A stretch of 21,008 nt of DNA from a virus: the IMG/VR virus record IMGVR_UViG_3300030329_001058, positions 1-21,008 of that record; one strand, 5' to 3'. This document shows positions 1 to 7,147 of the stretch, piece after piece; positions within the stretch are counted from its first letter, which is position 1; the number at the start of each line of letters is the position of its first letter. The notes under the pieces are model-generated. The model ran no database searches, was not told the origin of the DNA, and saw nothing but the letters and a program-made list of their open reading frames with translations. The translations under genes and the position numbers were made by a program.

Positions 1-432
1 CAAGGAAAAATCCGAAAGCAAAGACAAGAGTTAATTTATGCACAGCAGGAAAGGCAGAGAAAGATAATAGAAATATCTTCACTAGCAGTAGTAGCATTAG
101 TAGCAGCAGCCCTGATGATCTGGATTGCTTCTGCAGTAGCAAGTAAGGTAAAAGCAGACGAACTCTGTGACAGCTTCAAGAGAGGGTATATGATCTGTGT
201 GAACGAAGGGTACGATATGGCTCGTGCACAGACATTCGAAGGAAACCTTCCTAGGAAGGAGAGATTTATTAATTGTAGGTTTGTAGGACATAAACCTATT
301 TTAGATAGAGAAGATAAGGTAGTAGGCATGACGTGTAAATATAAATATCCAAACGAGGACAGCTTTATGTTTGTAACACCCGGCCCTAGATACCAATGTC
401 CTATGAATTTAACCTGTACGATAACTAATTAA
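1..432 (+). CDS. Cysteine-rich single-pass membrane protein, 5'-truncated
   Basis: The reading frame is open from the first base, so the real start lies outside the window; the ATG at 115 falls inside the membrane segment and is not a credible start. Of the 143 visible residues, about 1-21 are basic and polar (QGKIRKQ...), about 22-46 form one hydrophobic alanine/valine-rich helix, and the rest is a soluble domain with six cysteines (visible residues 56, 66, 92, 112, 133 and 139). The basic side before the helix predicts an N-in topology with the cysteine domain in the periplasm, where up to three disulfides could form. I do not recognise the family. A lysis accessory or a surface-exclusion protein are guesses only. 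It is followed 17 bases later by the next gene, so it is probably in the same late transcript. Confidence 0.7.
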   Translation, partial: QGKIRKQRQELIYAQQERQRKIIEISSLAVVALVAAALMIWIASAVASKVKADELCDSFKRGYMICVNEGYDMARAQTFEGNLPRKERFINCRFVGHKPILDREDKVVGMTCKYKYPNEDSFMFVTPGPRYQCPMNLTCTITN

Positions 433-449
433 TAAAGAAAGGAAAGAAG

Positions 450-788
450 ATGTCAAAAAAAACAGCAGCTGAAAAAATGGCAATGACAGAAGCTATGTTA
501 GATTTTGATTCTATGGCTAAAGATATTGTTAATGCTAAAACTCAAAATAAAAAATTTAAAGCTATGGACAGATTATATAAAAGATTGCAAAGTCAAGGTA
601 AACTTAGAGATATGATAATAGAAAAAGCTACAAAAAAAGCTAAAAAAGCTAAAAAACCTAAACCTATGACTCCACCAATTCAACCAACTCGACAAACTCC
701 ACCAACTGGGTATAAGAAAAAAACAGGCGGTAAAGTAAAGAAAATGATGGGCGGAGGAAAAGTCCATATGAAAAAGAAGAAGAAATAA
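450..788 (+). CDS. Lysine-rich small protein of unknown function
   Basis: A protein of 112 residues preceded by a purine-rich ribosome site (AAAGGAAAG, about 4 bases before ATG). Residues 1-65 look helical and basic. Residues 60-72 are a lysine/alanine run, 72-90 are proline/threonine-rich, and the tail is a glycine/lysine repeat (TGGKVKKMMGGGKV) ending in five lysines. Short basic proteins with GGK repeats are common in marine phage late regions, but I know no function for them; nucleic-acid or DNA-packaging association is a guess from charge. It is A-rich (15 G+C in the 60 bases 541-600). Its TAA stop at 786-788 is directly followed, in the same frame, by the TTG that opens the next gene, so the two could be translationally coupled or joined by readthrough. 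Confidence 0.75.
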   Translation: MSKKTAAEKMAMTEAMLDFDSMAKDIVNAKTQNKKFKAMDRLYKRLQSQGKLRDMIIEKATKKAKKAKKPKPMTPPIQPTRQTPPTGYKKKTGGKVKKMMGGGKVHMKKKKK

Positions 789-1016
789 TTGAAAAGAACA
801 ACATCTACTATCCCATTTGGGTATGAACTATCAGAGGATAAAAAAGAATATATTCCTATAGAGAAGGAATTAGAATTGTTAGAAAAGGCGTTTACTTTCG
901 CAACTAACTGTGGGCCTGCAAAAGCAGCACGATGGCTGTCCACAGCATCGGGTAGGAGAATATCCAACCCCGGTTTGACAAAACGAATGAAAATAGGTGT
1001 ACATTTAGATAGATGA
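789..1016 (+). CDS. Small HTH-like protein, candidate small terminase subunit
   Basis: A protein of 75 residues. The only usable start is TTG at 789, immediately after the in-frame stop of the previous gene; no ATG is available upstream of the conserved-looking part. The body (PFGYELSEDKKEYIPI, a helix to about residue 41, then AKAARWLSTASGRRISNPGL at 44-63) has the look of a compact helix-turn-helix. Its end overlaps the large terminase start as ATGA (1013-1016), the usual position for a small terminase subunit, which would recognise the packaging site and regulate the large subunit. The same pattern (PxGY, then helices) also resembles the helical domain of serine recombinases, but no catalytic domain is present. 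Position is the stronger argument; the functional call is an inference. At 75 residues it is short for a small terminase. Confidence 0.5.
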   Translation: MKRTTSTIPFGYELSEDKKEYIPIEKELELLEKAFTFATNCGPAKAARWLSTASGRRISNPGLTKRMKIGVHLDR

Positions 1017-2701
1017 CTGAAGAAATAGAAAAACCTAGAAGAGGAAGGCCTCCAAAGAAAGAAGGAGAGCCTAAAACGAGCTATAACTGGTCTATGAAGA
1101 TGAAAGCTAGACTTGCAACTCAAAGACAGCTTTCAGAAAAACGTAGAAAAGCGGAGAAATTGACTAAACAGGCTAAGAATGCCAGAAGAAAAGTAAAAGA
1201 AGCTCAAGAATCTGCCCAGAAAATAGACAATGCTCTAAAGGGAAAACAGAAGTCCGTTAGTGTAATTACCAACGAGGACTTGAAGAAGGTGCCTCTAGCT
1301 GTACGAGAGCATTTACAGCATCATGATGTAGTGTTCAGGCCTAATGAAGGCCCTCAAACTACATTCCTAGAGTCACCCGAAAGAGATGTTTTGTACGGAG
1401 GAGCAGCAGGAGGTGGGAAATCCTATGCATTATTAGCAGATGTTCTGAGAGATGCATCAAATCCCAACCATAGAGGCTTGCTGTTAAGAAGAACACTAGC
1501 TGAATTGACCGAATTGATAGACAAAAGTAAGCAACTCTATCCAAAAGCCTTTCCCGGAGCTGTGTTTAAAGAAGCAAAAGCTACTTGGCACTTTCCATCA
1601 GGGGCTAGAGTATGGTTTTCATACGTAGATGATGACCGAGACGTTACCAGATATCAAGGACAAGCGTTCAATTGGATAGGAATAGATGAAATTACACAGT
1701 ATCCCACGCCTTACGTGTGGAATTACTTACGTTCTCGACTGAGAACTACTGATAAAGATTTAGGAATGTACATGAGATGTACAGCAAACCCGGGAGGAGT
1801 AGGTGGTTGGTGGGTAAAAAAGATGTACATCGACCCAAATCCACCAGATGACCCATTTTGGGCGAAGGATTTTGACACGGGTAAGGTTTTAAAGTACCCA
1901 ACTAACCATCCAAGGGCCGATCAGCCGTTATTTTTACGCAAATTCGTGCCTGCGAGGTTGACAGACAACCCATATCTGTTTGAAGATGGTCAATATGAGG
2001 CGATGTTGATGTCTCTGCCTGAAATAGAGAGAAAAAGGCTGTTAGAAGGGGATTGGGACGTGGCAGATGGCTCTGCTTTTACTGAATTTAGCCGTGAAAC
2101 CCATGTTGTAGAGCCTTTTGAAGTGCCATTAGGCTGGACAAGGATACGATCAGGCGATTATGGGTATTCTTCACCTTCTTGTATTCTCTGGGGAGCTATA
2201 GACTGGGATAATAACATATGGATTTATAGAGAACTCTATGTAAAAGGGTTCACAGGTGAAAGATTAGCAGATATGATACTACAATTAGAAAAAGAAGACC
2301 CTCAGATGCAGTTGACTACTTTAGACTCGTCCTGCTGGAACAAAACTGGATTAGGGCCTTCCATAGCAGAAACAATGATAAGGAGAGGAGTCAGGTGGAT
2401 ACCTGCAGACAGGAACAGAATTGCAGGGAAGATAGAAGTACACAGAAGATTAGCCTGTGATGACCTTGGTAATCCTAGGGTTCGCTTTTTTTCTACGTGC
2501 AACAATACAATCAGGACTTTACCTACATTACCCATATCTAAGACTAATCCTGAAGATGTGGATACGAAAGCTGAAGACCATGCTTACGATGCGTTGAGGT
2601 ATATGGTAATGAGTAGGACTTTAATGAATGTTCATTCTCCGCATAGGATGATGAAGCAGACACAGCAATATGAACCACAAGATCAGGTATTTGGGTATTA
2701 A
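1013..2701 (+). CDS. terL: Terminase large subunit (packaging ATPase/nuclease)
   Basis: The motor that pumps DNA into the prohead and cuts concatemers. Of 562 residues, the ATPase domain carries Walker A GGAAGGGKS (129-137), Walker B WIGIDEIT (221-228, D225 and E226) and the coupling motif TANP (257-260). The RNase-H-like nuclease follows with acidic residues at D382 (RSGDYG), D437 (TLDSS) and D522/D526 (DHAYDALRY), the expected order for the family. Unusual is the first ~115 residues: a lysine/arginine/alanine-rich, probably coiled-coil extension with an AT-hook-like RRGRPPKK at 9-16. The ATG overlaps the upstream stop as ATGA, implying coupled translation. The gene is GC-richer than its downstream neighbour (25 G+C in 1741-1800, 27 in 2401-2460). 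Confidence 0.95.
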   Translation: MTEEIEKPRRGRPPKKEGEPKTSYNWSMKMKARLATQRQLSEKRRKAEKLTKQAKNARRKVKEAQESAQKIDNALKGKQKSVSVITNEDLKKVPLAVREHLQHHDVVFRPNEGPQTTFLESPERDVLYGGAAGGGKSYALLADVLRDASNPNHRGLLLRRTLAELTELIDKSKQLYPKAFPGAVFKEAKATWHFPSGARVWFSYVDDDRDVTRYQGQAFNWIGIDEITQYPTPYVWNYLRSRLRTTDKDLGMYMRCTANPGGVGGWWVKKMYIDPNPPDDPFWAKDFDTGKVLKYPTNHPRADQPLFLRKFVPARLTDNPYLFEDGQYEAMLMSLPEIERKRLLEGDWDVADGSAFTEFSRETHVVEPFEVPLGWTRIRSGDYGYSSPSCILWGAIDWDNNIWIYRELYVKGFTGERLADMILQLEKEDPQMQLTTLDSSCWNKTGLGPSIAETMIRRGVRWIPADRNRIAGKIEVHRRLACDDLGNPRVRFFSTCNNTIRTLPTLPISKTNPEDVDTKAEDHAYDALRYMVMSRTLMNVHSPHRMMKQTQQYEPQDQVFGY

Positions 2702-2704
2702 AAG

Positions 2705-4711
2705 ATGGTAAAAGAAGCACCAGTTATTATATTACAATTTATGGAAAAATTATTTCCAGATGGTAACATACCATCGGAAAATGATATTCTTGATAAGATA
2801 AGAAAAGGTAACTACACTGTTAGGGACTCTCTTATTTATAAATTATATCAAGAAGGTGTGCAATTTGGATACGGTGACAAATTTACTGATCCAGATGCTG
2901 TAAAAGTGTTAGAAACAAAGTTTGGAACAGGCTCGGGAGGCCCACAAGTTTTTGAAATAGCAACAACATTAGAAAGAGCAGATGCTTTAGATAAACCATA
3001 CTTTGAATTTTTTGGTGTAAGTCCTGCAGAATCTGAAGCAAAAACAGGAACTAAAGGTATTAGAAAAACTCATCAAAACTTAGATAATATTACAGCACTT
3101 GCATATTCTGAAGCTGGCAAGAAAATGCCTAGAAGCCCAATTACCACAGGTTACAAAGAAAAGGCTAAAACTAAAAAAATAAAAACAAAAGCAGAAATGG
3201 GTAGATACCCTCCAATTAAAACCATTTGGGAATCTGTTACTAAGGCTGCTAGTAAAATGCCTAAGAACATTTCTACTGCTTTTATATTTCACAATACAAA
3301 CCCAATGAGAATTGAAGATTTATTAGGTTTTACGGTAGATCCTGAAGTTTCTCAAAGGGGAACAAAAGGTGTTTCTAGACCTCTATTACAAAAACTACCA
3401 ACCGGAGAGTTTGAACTTACTCTACCTGCAAACCCAGTCGGTAGAGAGAAAAAATATTTTAACTCTTTTATATTAAATGAATTACAAACAAATATGGTAG
3501 AATCTTTGTACGAAGATGCTATGAAAGAGTACCAAGAAAAAATGAATTACCTATCTAAAAAAGGTAATACCATAGAATCCTATAATGCAGAATATAAAAA
3601 TAAAATAAAATATCCAAACGGACAGATATTTGGTAATATAAGTAAAAAAGCATATAACGATGCTGTTGTAAACAATTTAGGCCCGATACTTAATAAATAT
3701 TCTAGTGTTGTAACCGGTGTAAACGGTGCGGCAATAGTAAGAAAAATACAATCAGACACACTTATTAAATTATATGGTAAAGAAGCAGCTCAATTGTTTT
3801 TAGGTCATAAGTTAGCTTCAAAAGATGTAATAGACAAACACTACAGGTCTCAAGGATTGGTTAGAGACCCTCTAGCAACAAAACATGCAGCAAATGATGT
3901 TATTAACATGTATACTAGTAAGTATACAAACACAATAGGTCAACTTTTAAACTTAAAAGATGGTTTTAAAATTTTATCTCTATCTAATGCTAATATATCT
4001 AATAATAAAATAAATTTAGACATTAATCCTGAAAAAAATCAATCAACAGGGAAAATTATTAAAAAAACTGAAGAAGAAATTAGATTAGATCAAAAAGAAA
4101 GAGAAGCACAGACAAAAAAAAATATTGCTCAACTAAAAAAAGAAACAGTTGAAACAGGTCTAGATACCACAGCAAAAGAAAAACTGTTAATACAACAACA
4201 AGAAGATTTAAAACAAACAAAACAACAAATATTAGAACAGACTCCTGCTAAAGTTGATGACGCAAAAGTAGACAGTAAGATGAGAAAAAAATTAGACGAT
4301 ATTGAAAAGGCTGGAGGTTCATGGAAAGACCTTTTTAAAAAAGGTGGAGGCAAACTTGGACTAATAACTGGTATTGGAACTGGTATTGGAACAGGAGTAG
4401 GTTTAACAATGTTTTCAAAAGATGCTAGAGCAGGAGATGTTATAAGTGCTATTGCCCCTATAGGAATGGAGCCTAGTTACATAGGAGGAAGAGGTCAAGG
4501 ACTTAAATACCCCGGAACTGACAATATATTAACGGGTGAAGAAGAGCAACTACTACGAGAAAGAAATCCAGAATTGTACGAACAAATGGAGCTTGCTTTT
4601 AAAAGAGACCAAGCATACGAACAAGAACAAGAAAAGATAAAAAAAGAGTTTAAGAAAGAAGAACAGGCAAAGGAAATGAATAGATTATTTTCTGAACCAT
4701 TAATGCCGTAA
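2705..4711 (+). CDS. Large protein with diverged tyrosine-recombinase-like domain
   Basis: A protein of 668 residues between terminase and portal, starting 3 bases after the terL stop with a weak ribosome site. Residues ~170-385 can be laid on a tyrosine recombinase catalytic domain: the box I-like segment NPMRIEDLLGF (199-209) gives Arg202; a beta-rich stretch around 225-252 has candidate lysines (K230, K250); VRKIQ gives Arg346; LFLGH gives His368; KHYR gives Tyr380. The Arg346-His368 distance of 22 equals that of lambda Int (R311-H333). The His normally three before the second Arg is Ala343, and about 45 extra residues separate the two arginines. After the domain come a Gln/Lys/Glu coiled coil (450-515), a GIGTG-repeat hydrophobic stretch (551-570) and a charged helical tail (610-660). 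It is A-rich (14 G+C in 3541-3600). The recombinase call is a motif-level inference; activity is uncertain. It could instead be a structural or ejected virion protein that kept the fold. Confidence 0.6.
   Translation: MVKEAPVIILQFMEKLFPDGNIPSENDILDKIRKGNYTVRDSLIYKLYQEGVQFGYGDKFTDPDAVKVLETKFGTGSGGPQVFEIATTLERADALDKPYFEFFGVSPAESEAKTGTKGIRKTHQNLDNITALAYSEAGKKMPRSPITTGYKEKAKTKKIKTKAEMGRYPPIKTIWESVTKAASKMPKNISTAFIFHNTNPMRIEDLLGFTVDPEVSQRGTKGVSRPLLQKLPTGEFELTLPANPVGREKKYFNSFILNELQTNMVESLYEDAMKEYQEKMNYLSKKGNTIESYNAEYKNKIKYPNGQIFGNISKKAYNDAVVNNLGPILNKYSSVVTGVNGAAIVRKIQSDTLIKLYGKEAAQLFLGHKLASKDVIDKHYRSQGLVRDPLATKHAANDVINMYTSKYTNTIGQLLNLKDGFKILSLSNANISNNKINLDINPEKNQSTGKIIKKTEEEIRLDQKEREAQTKKNIAQLKKETVETGLDTTAKEKLLIQQQEDLKQTKQQILEQTPAKVDDAKVDSKMRKKLDDIEKAGGSWKDLFKKGGGKLGLITGIGTGIGTGVGLTMFSKDARAGDVISAIAPIGMEPSYIGGRGQGLKYPGTDNILTGEEEQLLRERNPELYEQMELAFKRDQAYEQEQEKIKKEFKKEEQAKEMNRLFSEPLMP
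4367..4390 (+). repeat. 12-base tandem duplication inside the recombinase-like gene
   Basis: The unit actggtattgga occurs twice in perfect tandem (4367-4378 and 4379-4390), followed by a degenerate partial copy. It encodes the GIGTG repeats in the hydrophobic glycine-rich segment, suggesting the segment grew by slippage. Confidence 0.85.
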
Positions 4712-4742
4712 TTAATTTTAACAACCAAAAAAGGAGGTAAAC

Positions 4743-4976
4743 ATGCCATACGGTAATCCAAAAGCATATAAATCAGACTACATCATGGGCCAGATGAAGA
4801 AGCAAGGCGAAATGAGTGAAGTTGGTGAAAAGCTATACAGAGAAAAACTGGATCCGAAAGTAATGGGCGAGAACAGCGGAGCATTTAAGCAGACTGAAGA
4901 TTCTAAATCTGCTTCTGGTAGTGCTCATATGAAGCAAGCCGGTTACATCATGGGTCAATCAAAAAGAGTAAAATAA
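4743..4976 (+). CDS. Small hypothetical protein with duplicated YIMGQ motif
   Basis: A hydrophilic protein of 77 residues with a very strong ribosome site (AAGGAGGT at 4731-4738), suggesting high expression. The motif YIMGQ occurs near both ends (residues 13-17 in SDYIMGQMKK and 68-72 in AGYIMGQSKR), so the protein has a near-palindromic layout with a charged middle. No membrane segment or known domain is visible. It ends 13 bases before the portal ATG. A head or portal accessory role is suggested only by place and expression signal; I do not recognise the family. Confidence 0.8.
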   Translation: MPYGNPKAYKSDYIMGQMKKQGEMSEVGEKLYREKLDPKVMGENSGAFKQTEDSKSASGSAHMKQAGYIMGQSKRVK

Positions 4977-4989
4977 GTTAGGATAAAAA

Positions 4990-7110
4990 ATGAGTGATCC
5001 TCAAGACGTATCAGAAGACATGTCTCTTGAAGATGCACCCGGACTAGTAGGGTACATCAAAGAGAAACAACGAGAAGCTGAAGACGGTAGGCAAGTACAT
5101 GAAGAACGATGGTTAAAAGCTTATAAAAACTTTCGAGGTATTTATGATAGTACTACGCAATATACTACAAAAGAAAAATCAAAAGTATTTATAAAAATAA
5201 CCAAGACAAAAGTACTTGCTGCCTACGGGCAGATTGTAGATATCTTATTTGCTAATAAGAAATTTCCAATTACTGTGGAGCCTACACCTGTGCCTGAAGG
5301 AATAGCAGAATTTGCACATATGGTAACTCCTCTTGATCAAGCTGTTCCTACTGATCCTTATGGTTTTAAAGGAGACGGAAGAGAATTACCTCCCGGTGGT
5401 TTAGAAGCTAATGCAAATAATTTAGACTACCTAGGAGGTTTATCATCAAAATTTGAAGGTGCACCTATTGCTGAAGGTAAAGCTAGGATGGGTGAACCAC
5501 AAATATCTCCTGCACAGGAAACAGCTTTGAGGATGGAAAAAGTAATACACGATCAATTGATGGGTTCAAATGCTATTTCTACACTTAGAAATGCCATATT
5601 TGAATCTGCTCTATTAGGTACAGGAATTATAAAAGGCCCATTTACACATACAAAAACTGTACATAAATGGGAGAGTGTAGAAGGAGAAGGTAAAACATAC
5701 ACACCTTATTTTAAAGACGTGCCTAAAATAGAATCTGTATCATGTTGGGATCTCTATCCTGATCCTCTAGCAACAAATGTAGATGACTGTGATTATATAA
5801 TTCAAAGACACAAGATGAATAGAGCACAGCTTAGAAATTTAATGGACATGCCAATGTTCAATCCTGATGCTATTCGAGAAGTTTTAGAAGGTGGCGGTAA
5901 CTACCAAGATAAGTATTATGAGAGTGTAATACGAGATGAAGAACAAGTACAAACAGGGTCTGCTGATAGATACGAAGTTTTAGAATACTGGGGTTGCATG
6001 GATTCTACTTTTTTAGAACAAGTTGGTGTAAACACTTCTGAAGTAGATGATTTAGGACAAGTACAGGCAAATATTTGGATATGTGGAGGACAGGTTTTAC
6101 GAGCAGTAATAAATCCTTTTGTACCTATGCGTATGCCTTATCAAATATTTCCTTATGAAATAAGCCCTTATCAAATATGGGGCATTGGAATACCAGAAAA
6201 TATGGAAGATGCACAGATGTTAATGAATGGACATGTGCGTATGGCAATTGATAATTTATCTCTGGCAGGTAATATGGTTTTTGATGTTGATGAAACATCA
6301 TTAGTTCCCGGACAGAATTATGATATATTTCCGGGTAAGATATTCAGAAGACAGTCTGGCGTTACAGGAACTGCAGTGAACGGGATTAAATTTCCTAACA
6401 CTGCAGGAGAAAACATACAGATGTATGATAAAGCTAGACAGTTGGCTGATGAAGAAACTGGGATTCCCAGTATTATGCACGGACAGACAGGCGTTACTGG
6501 CACGGGCAGAACAGCAGCTGGCCTATCAATGTTGTTAGGATCAGCTGGCCTATCAATAAAGACTGTTATTAAGAATTTAGATGACTATCTTTTGAAACCA
6601 TTGGGTGAAGCACTATTTCAATGGAACATGCAGTTTAATAATGAACAACCTGATATTGTAGGAGATTTAGAAATAAAACCAAAAGGTGTATCTTCTGTAA
6701 TGCAGAAAGAAGTTCGTTCTCAAAGATTAACTGCTCTATTGCAAACAGTGGCTAATCCTATGTTAGCTCCTTTTATTAAGATTCCTAATCTTATAAAAGA
6801 ATTAGCAATTTCACAAGATATTGATCCAGACAGTCTGGTAAATGATATTAACCAAGCTCAAATATACGCAGAAATGCTGAAAGGAATAATGCAAAATGTC
6901 CAACCAGAACAACAACCAGAATCAGGAAGTCCTCAAACAATTAGCCCCGGTGGTCAACAACCCACAGGTATGGGAGCCCCTCAACAAACTGCTGCAGGGC
7001 CTTCACCTACAGACATTACAGGGACTGGTAACGGCACAATCGGAACTGGAGGTGTACCGACTGCAGGGGAGAGCCAGTTTGCTGGCAATGCTCCTCAACT
7101 TGAAGACTAA
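4990..7110 (+). CDS. Portal protein (P22-like)
   Basis: The dodecameric DNA channel at the unique head vertex, partner of terminase, scaffold and connector proteins. It has 706 residues, near the size of P22 portal (725). Recognisable parts are the N-terminal helical region with ERWLKAYKNFRG (39-50), the KTKVLAAYGQIVDILF helix (72-87), the mixed clip/wing region (175-380), the PENMEDAQMLMNG segment (402-414) and the long crown/stem helices near GRTAAGLSMLLGSAGLSIKTV (506-526) and DDYLLKPLGEALFQWN (531-546). The last ~70 residues (636-706) are a Gln/Pro/Gly/Thr-rich, probably disordered tail, and exactly this tail is overprinted by another gene. Ribosome site AGGA at 4980-4983. Confidence 0.85.
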   Translation: MSDPQDVSEDMSLEDAPGLVGYIKEKQREAEDGRQVHEERWLKAYKNFRGIYDSTTQYTTKEKSKVFIKITKTKVLAAYGQIVDILFANKKFPITVEPTPVPEGIAEFAHMVTPLDQAVPTDPYGFKGDGRELPPGGLEANANNLDYLGGLSSKFEGAPIAEGKARMGEPQISPAQETALRMEKVIHDQLMGSNAISTLRNAIFESALLGTGIIKGPFTHTKTVHKWESVEGEGKTYTPYFKDVPKIESVSCWDLYPDPLATNVDDCDYIIQRHKMNRAQLRNLMDMPMFNPDAIREVLEGGGNYQDKYYESVIRDEEQVQTGSADRYEVLEYWGCMDSTFLEQVGVNTSEVDDLGQVQANIWICGGQVLRAVINPFVPMRMPYQIFPYEISPYQIWGIGIPENMEDAQMLMNGHVRMAIDNLSLAGNMVFDVDETSLVPGQNYDIFPGKIFRRQSGVTGTAVNGIKFPNTAGENIQMYDKARQLADEETGIPSIMHGQTGVTGTGRTAAGLSMLLGSAGLSIKTVIKNLDDYLLKPLGEALFQWNMQFNNEQPDIVGDLEIKPKGVSSVMQKEVRSQRLTALLQTVANPMLAPFIKIPNLIKELAISQDIDPDSLVNDINQAQIYAEMLKGIMQNVQPEQQPESGSPQTISPGGQQPTGMGAPQQTAAGPSPTDITGTGNGTIGTGGVPTAGESQFAGNAPQLED
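6515..6557 (+). repeat. 16-base direct repeat, 27-base period, in portal gene
   Basis: The 16 bases cagctggcctatcaat occur at 6515-6530 and again at 6542-6557. They encode AGLS twice in the conserved-looking portal helix, nine codons apart. It may be a small in-frame duplication or simply convergent codon choice for a repeated peptide. Confidence 0.8.
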
Positions 7111-7147
7111 TTTTGATCAAATGAAAAAGGAAGATAAGAAAAAATAA
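6896..7147 (+). CDS. Overprinted small helical protein in the portal tail
   Basis: A protein of 83 residues starting at ATG 6896 with ribosome site AAGGA at 6881-6885. It overlaps the portal gene by 215 bases in the +2 frame and ends as taATG with the next gene (A at 7147 shared). After a Gln/Asn-rich start, residues 11-67 look like a folded helical hairpin: VLKQLAPVVNN, VWEPLNKLLQGLH (25-37), then LQGLVTAQ and RLQGRASLLAMLL (55-67), with a charged KKEDKKK end. The VWEP-L... RLQG pattern recalls small proteins coded after portal genes in other podoviruses, whose role I do not know. Here the portal frame is low complexity while this frame looks structured, which argues that it is a true gene and not a shadow. 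Confidence 0.7.
   Translation: MSNQNNNQNQEVLKQLAPVVNNPQVWEPLNKLLQGLHLQTLQGLVTAQSELEVYRLQGRASLLAMLLNLKTNFDQMKKEDKKK

Noticed and set aside
115-117. ATG as start of the first gene
   Set aside because: The frame is open back to base 1 and this ATG falls in the membrane helix; the gene is better read as truncated by the window edge.
975-1003. ttgaca followed 17 bases later by tgtaca as a sigma70 promoter before terL
   Set aside because: The -10 match is weak and it lies inside a coding gene with ATGA coupling; it could easily be chance.
680-1123. 147-codon open frame on the - strand opposite the lysine-rich and candidate small terminase genes
   Set aside because: Its Phe-rich translation is the complement of Lys codons.
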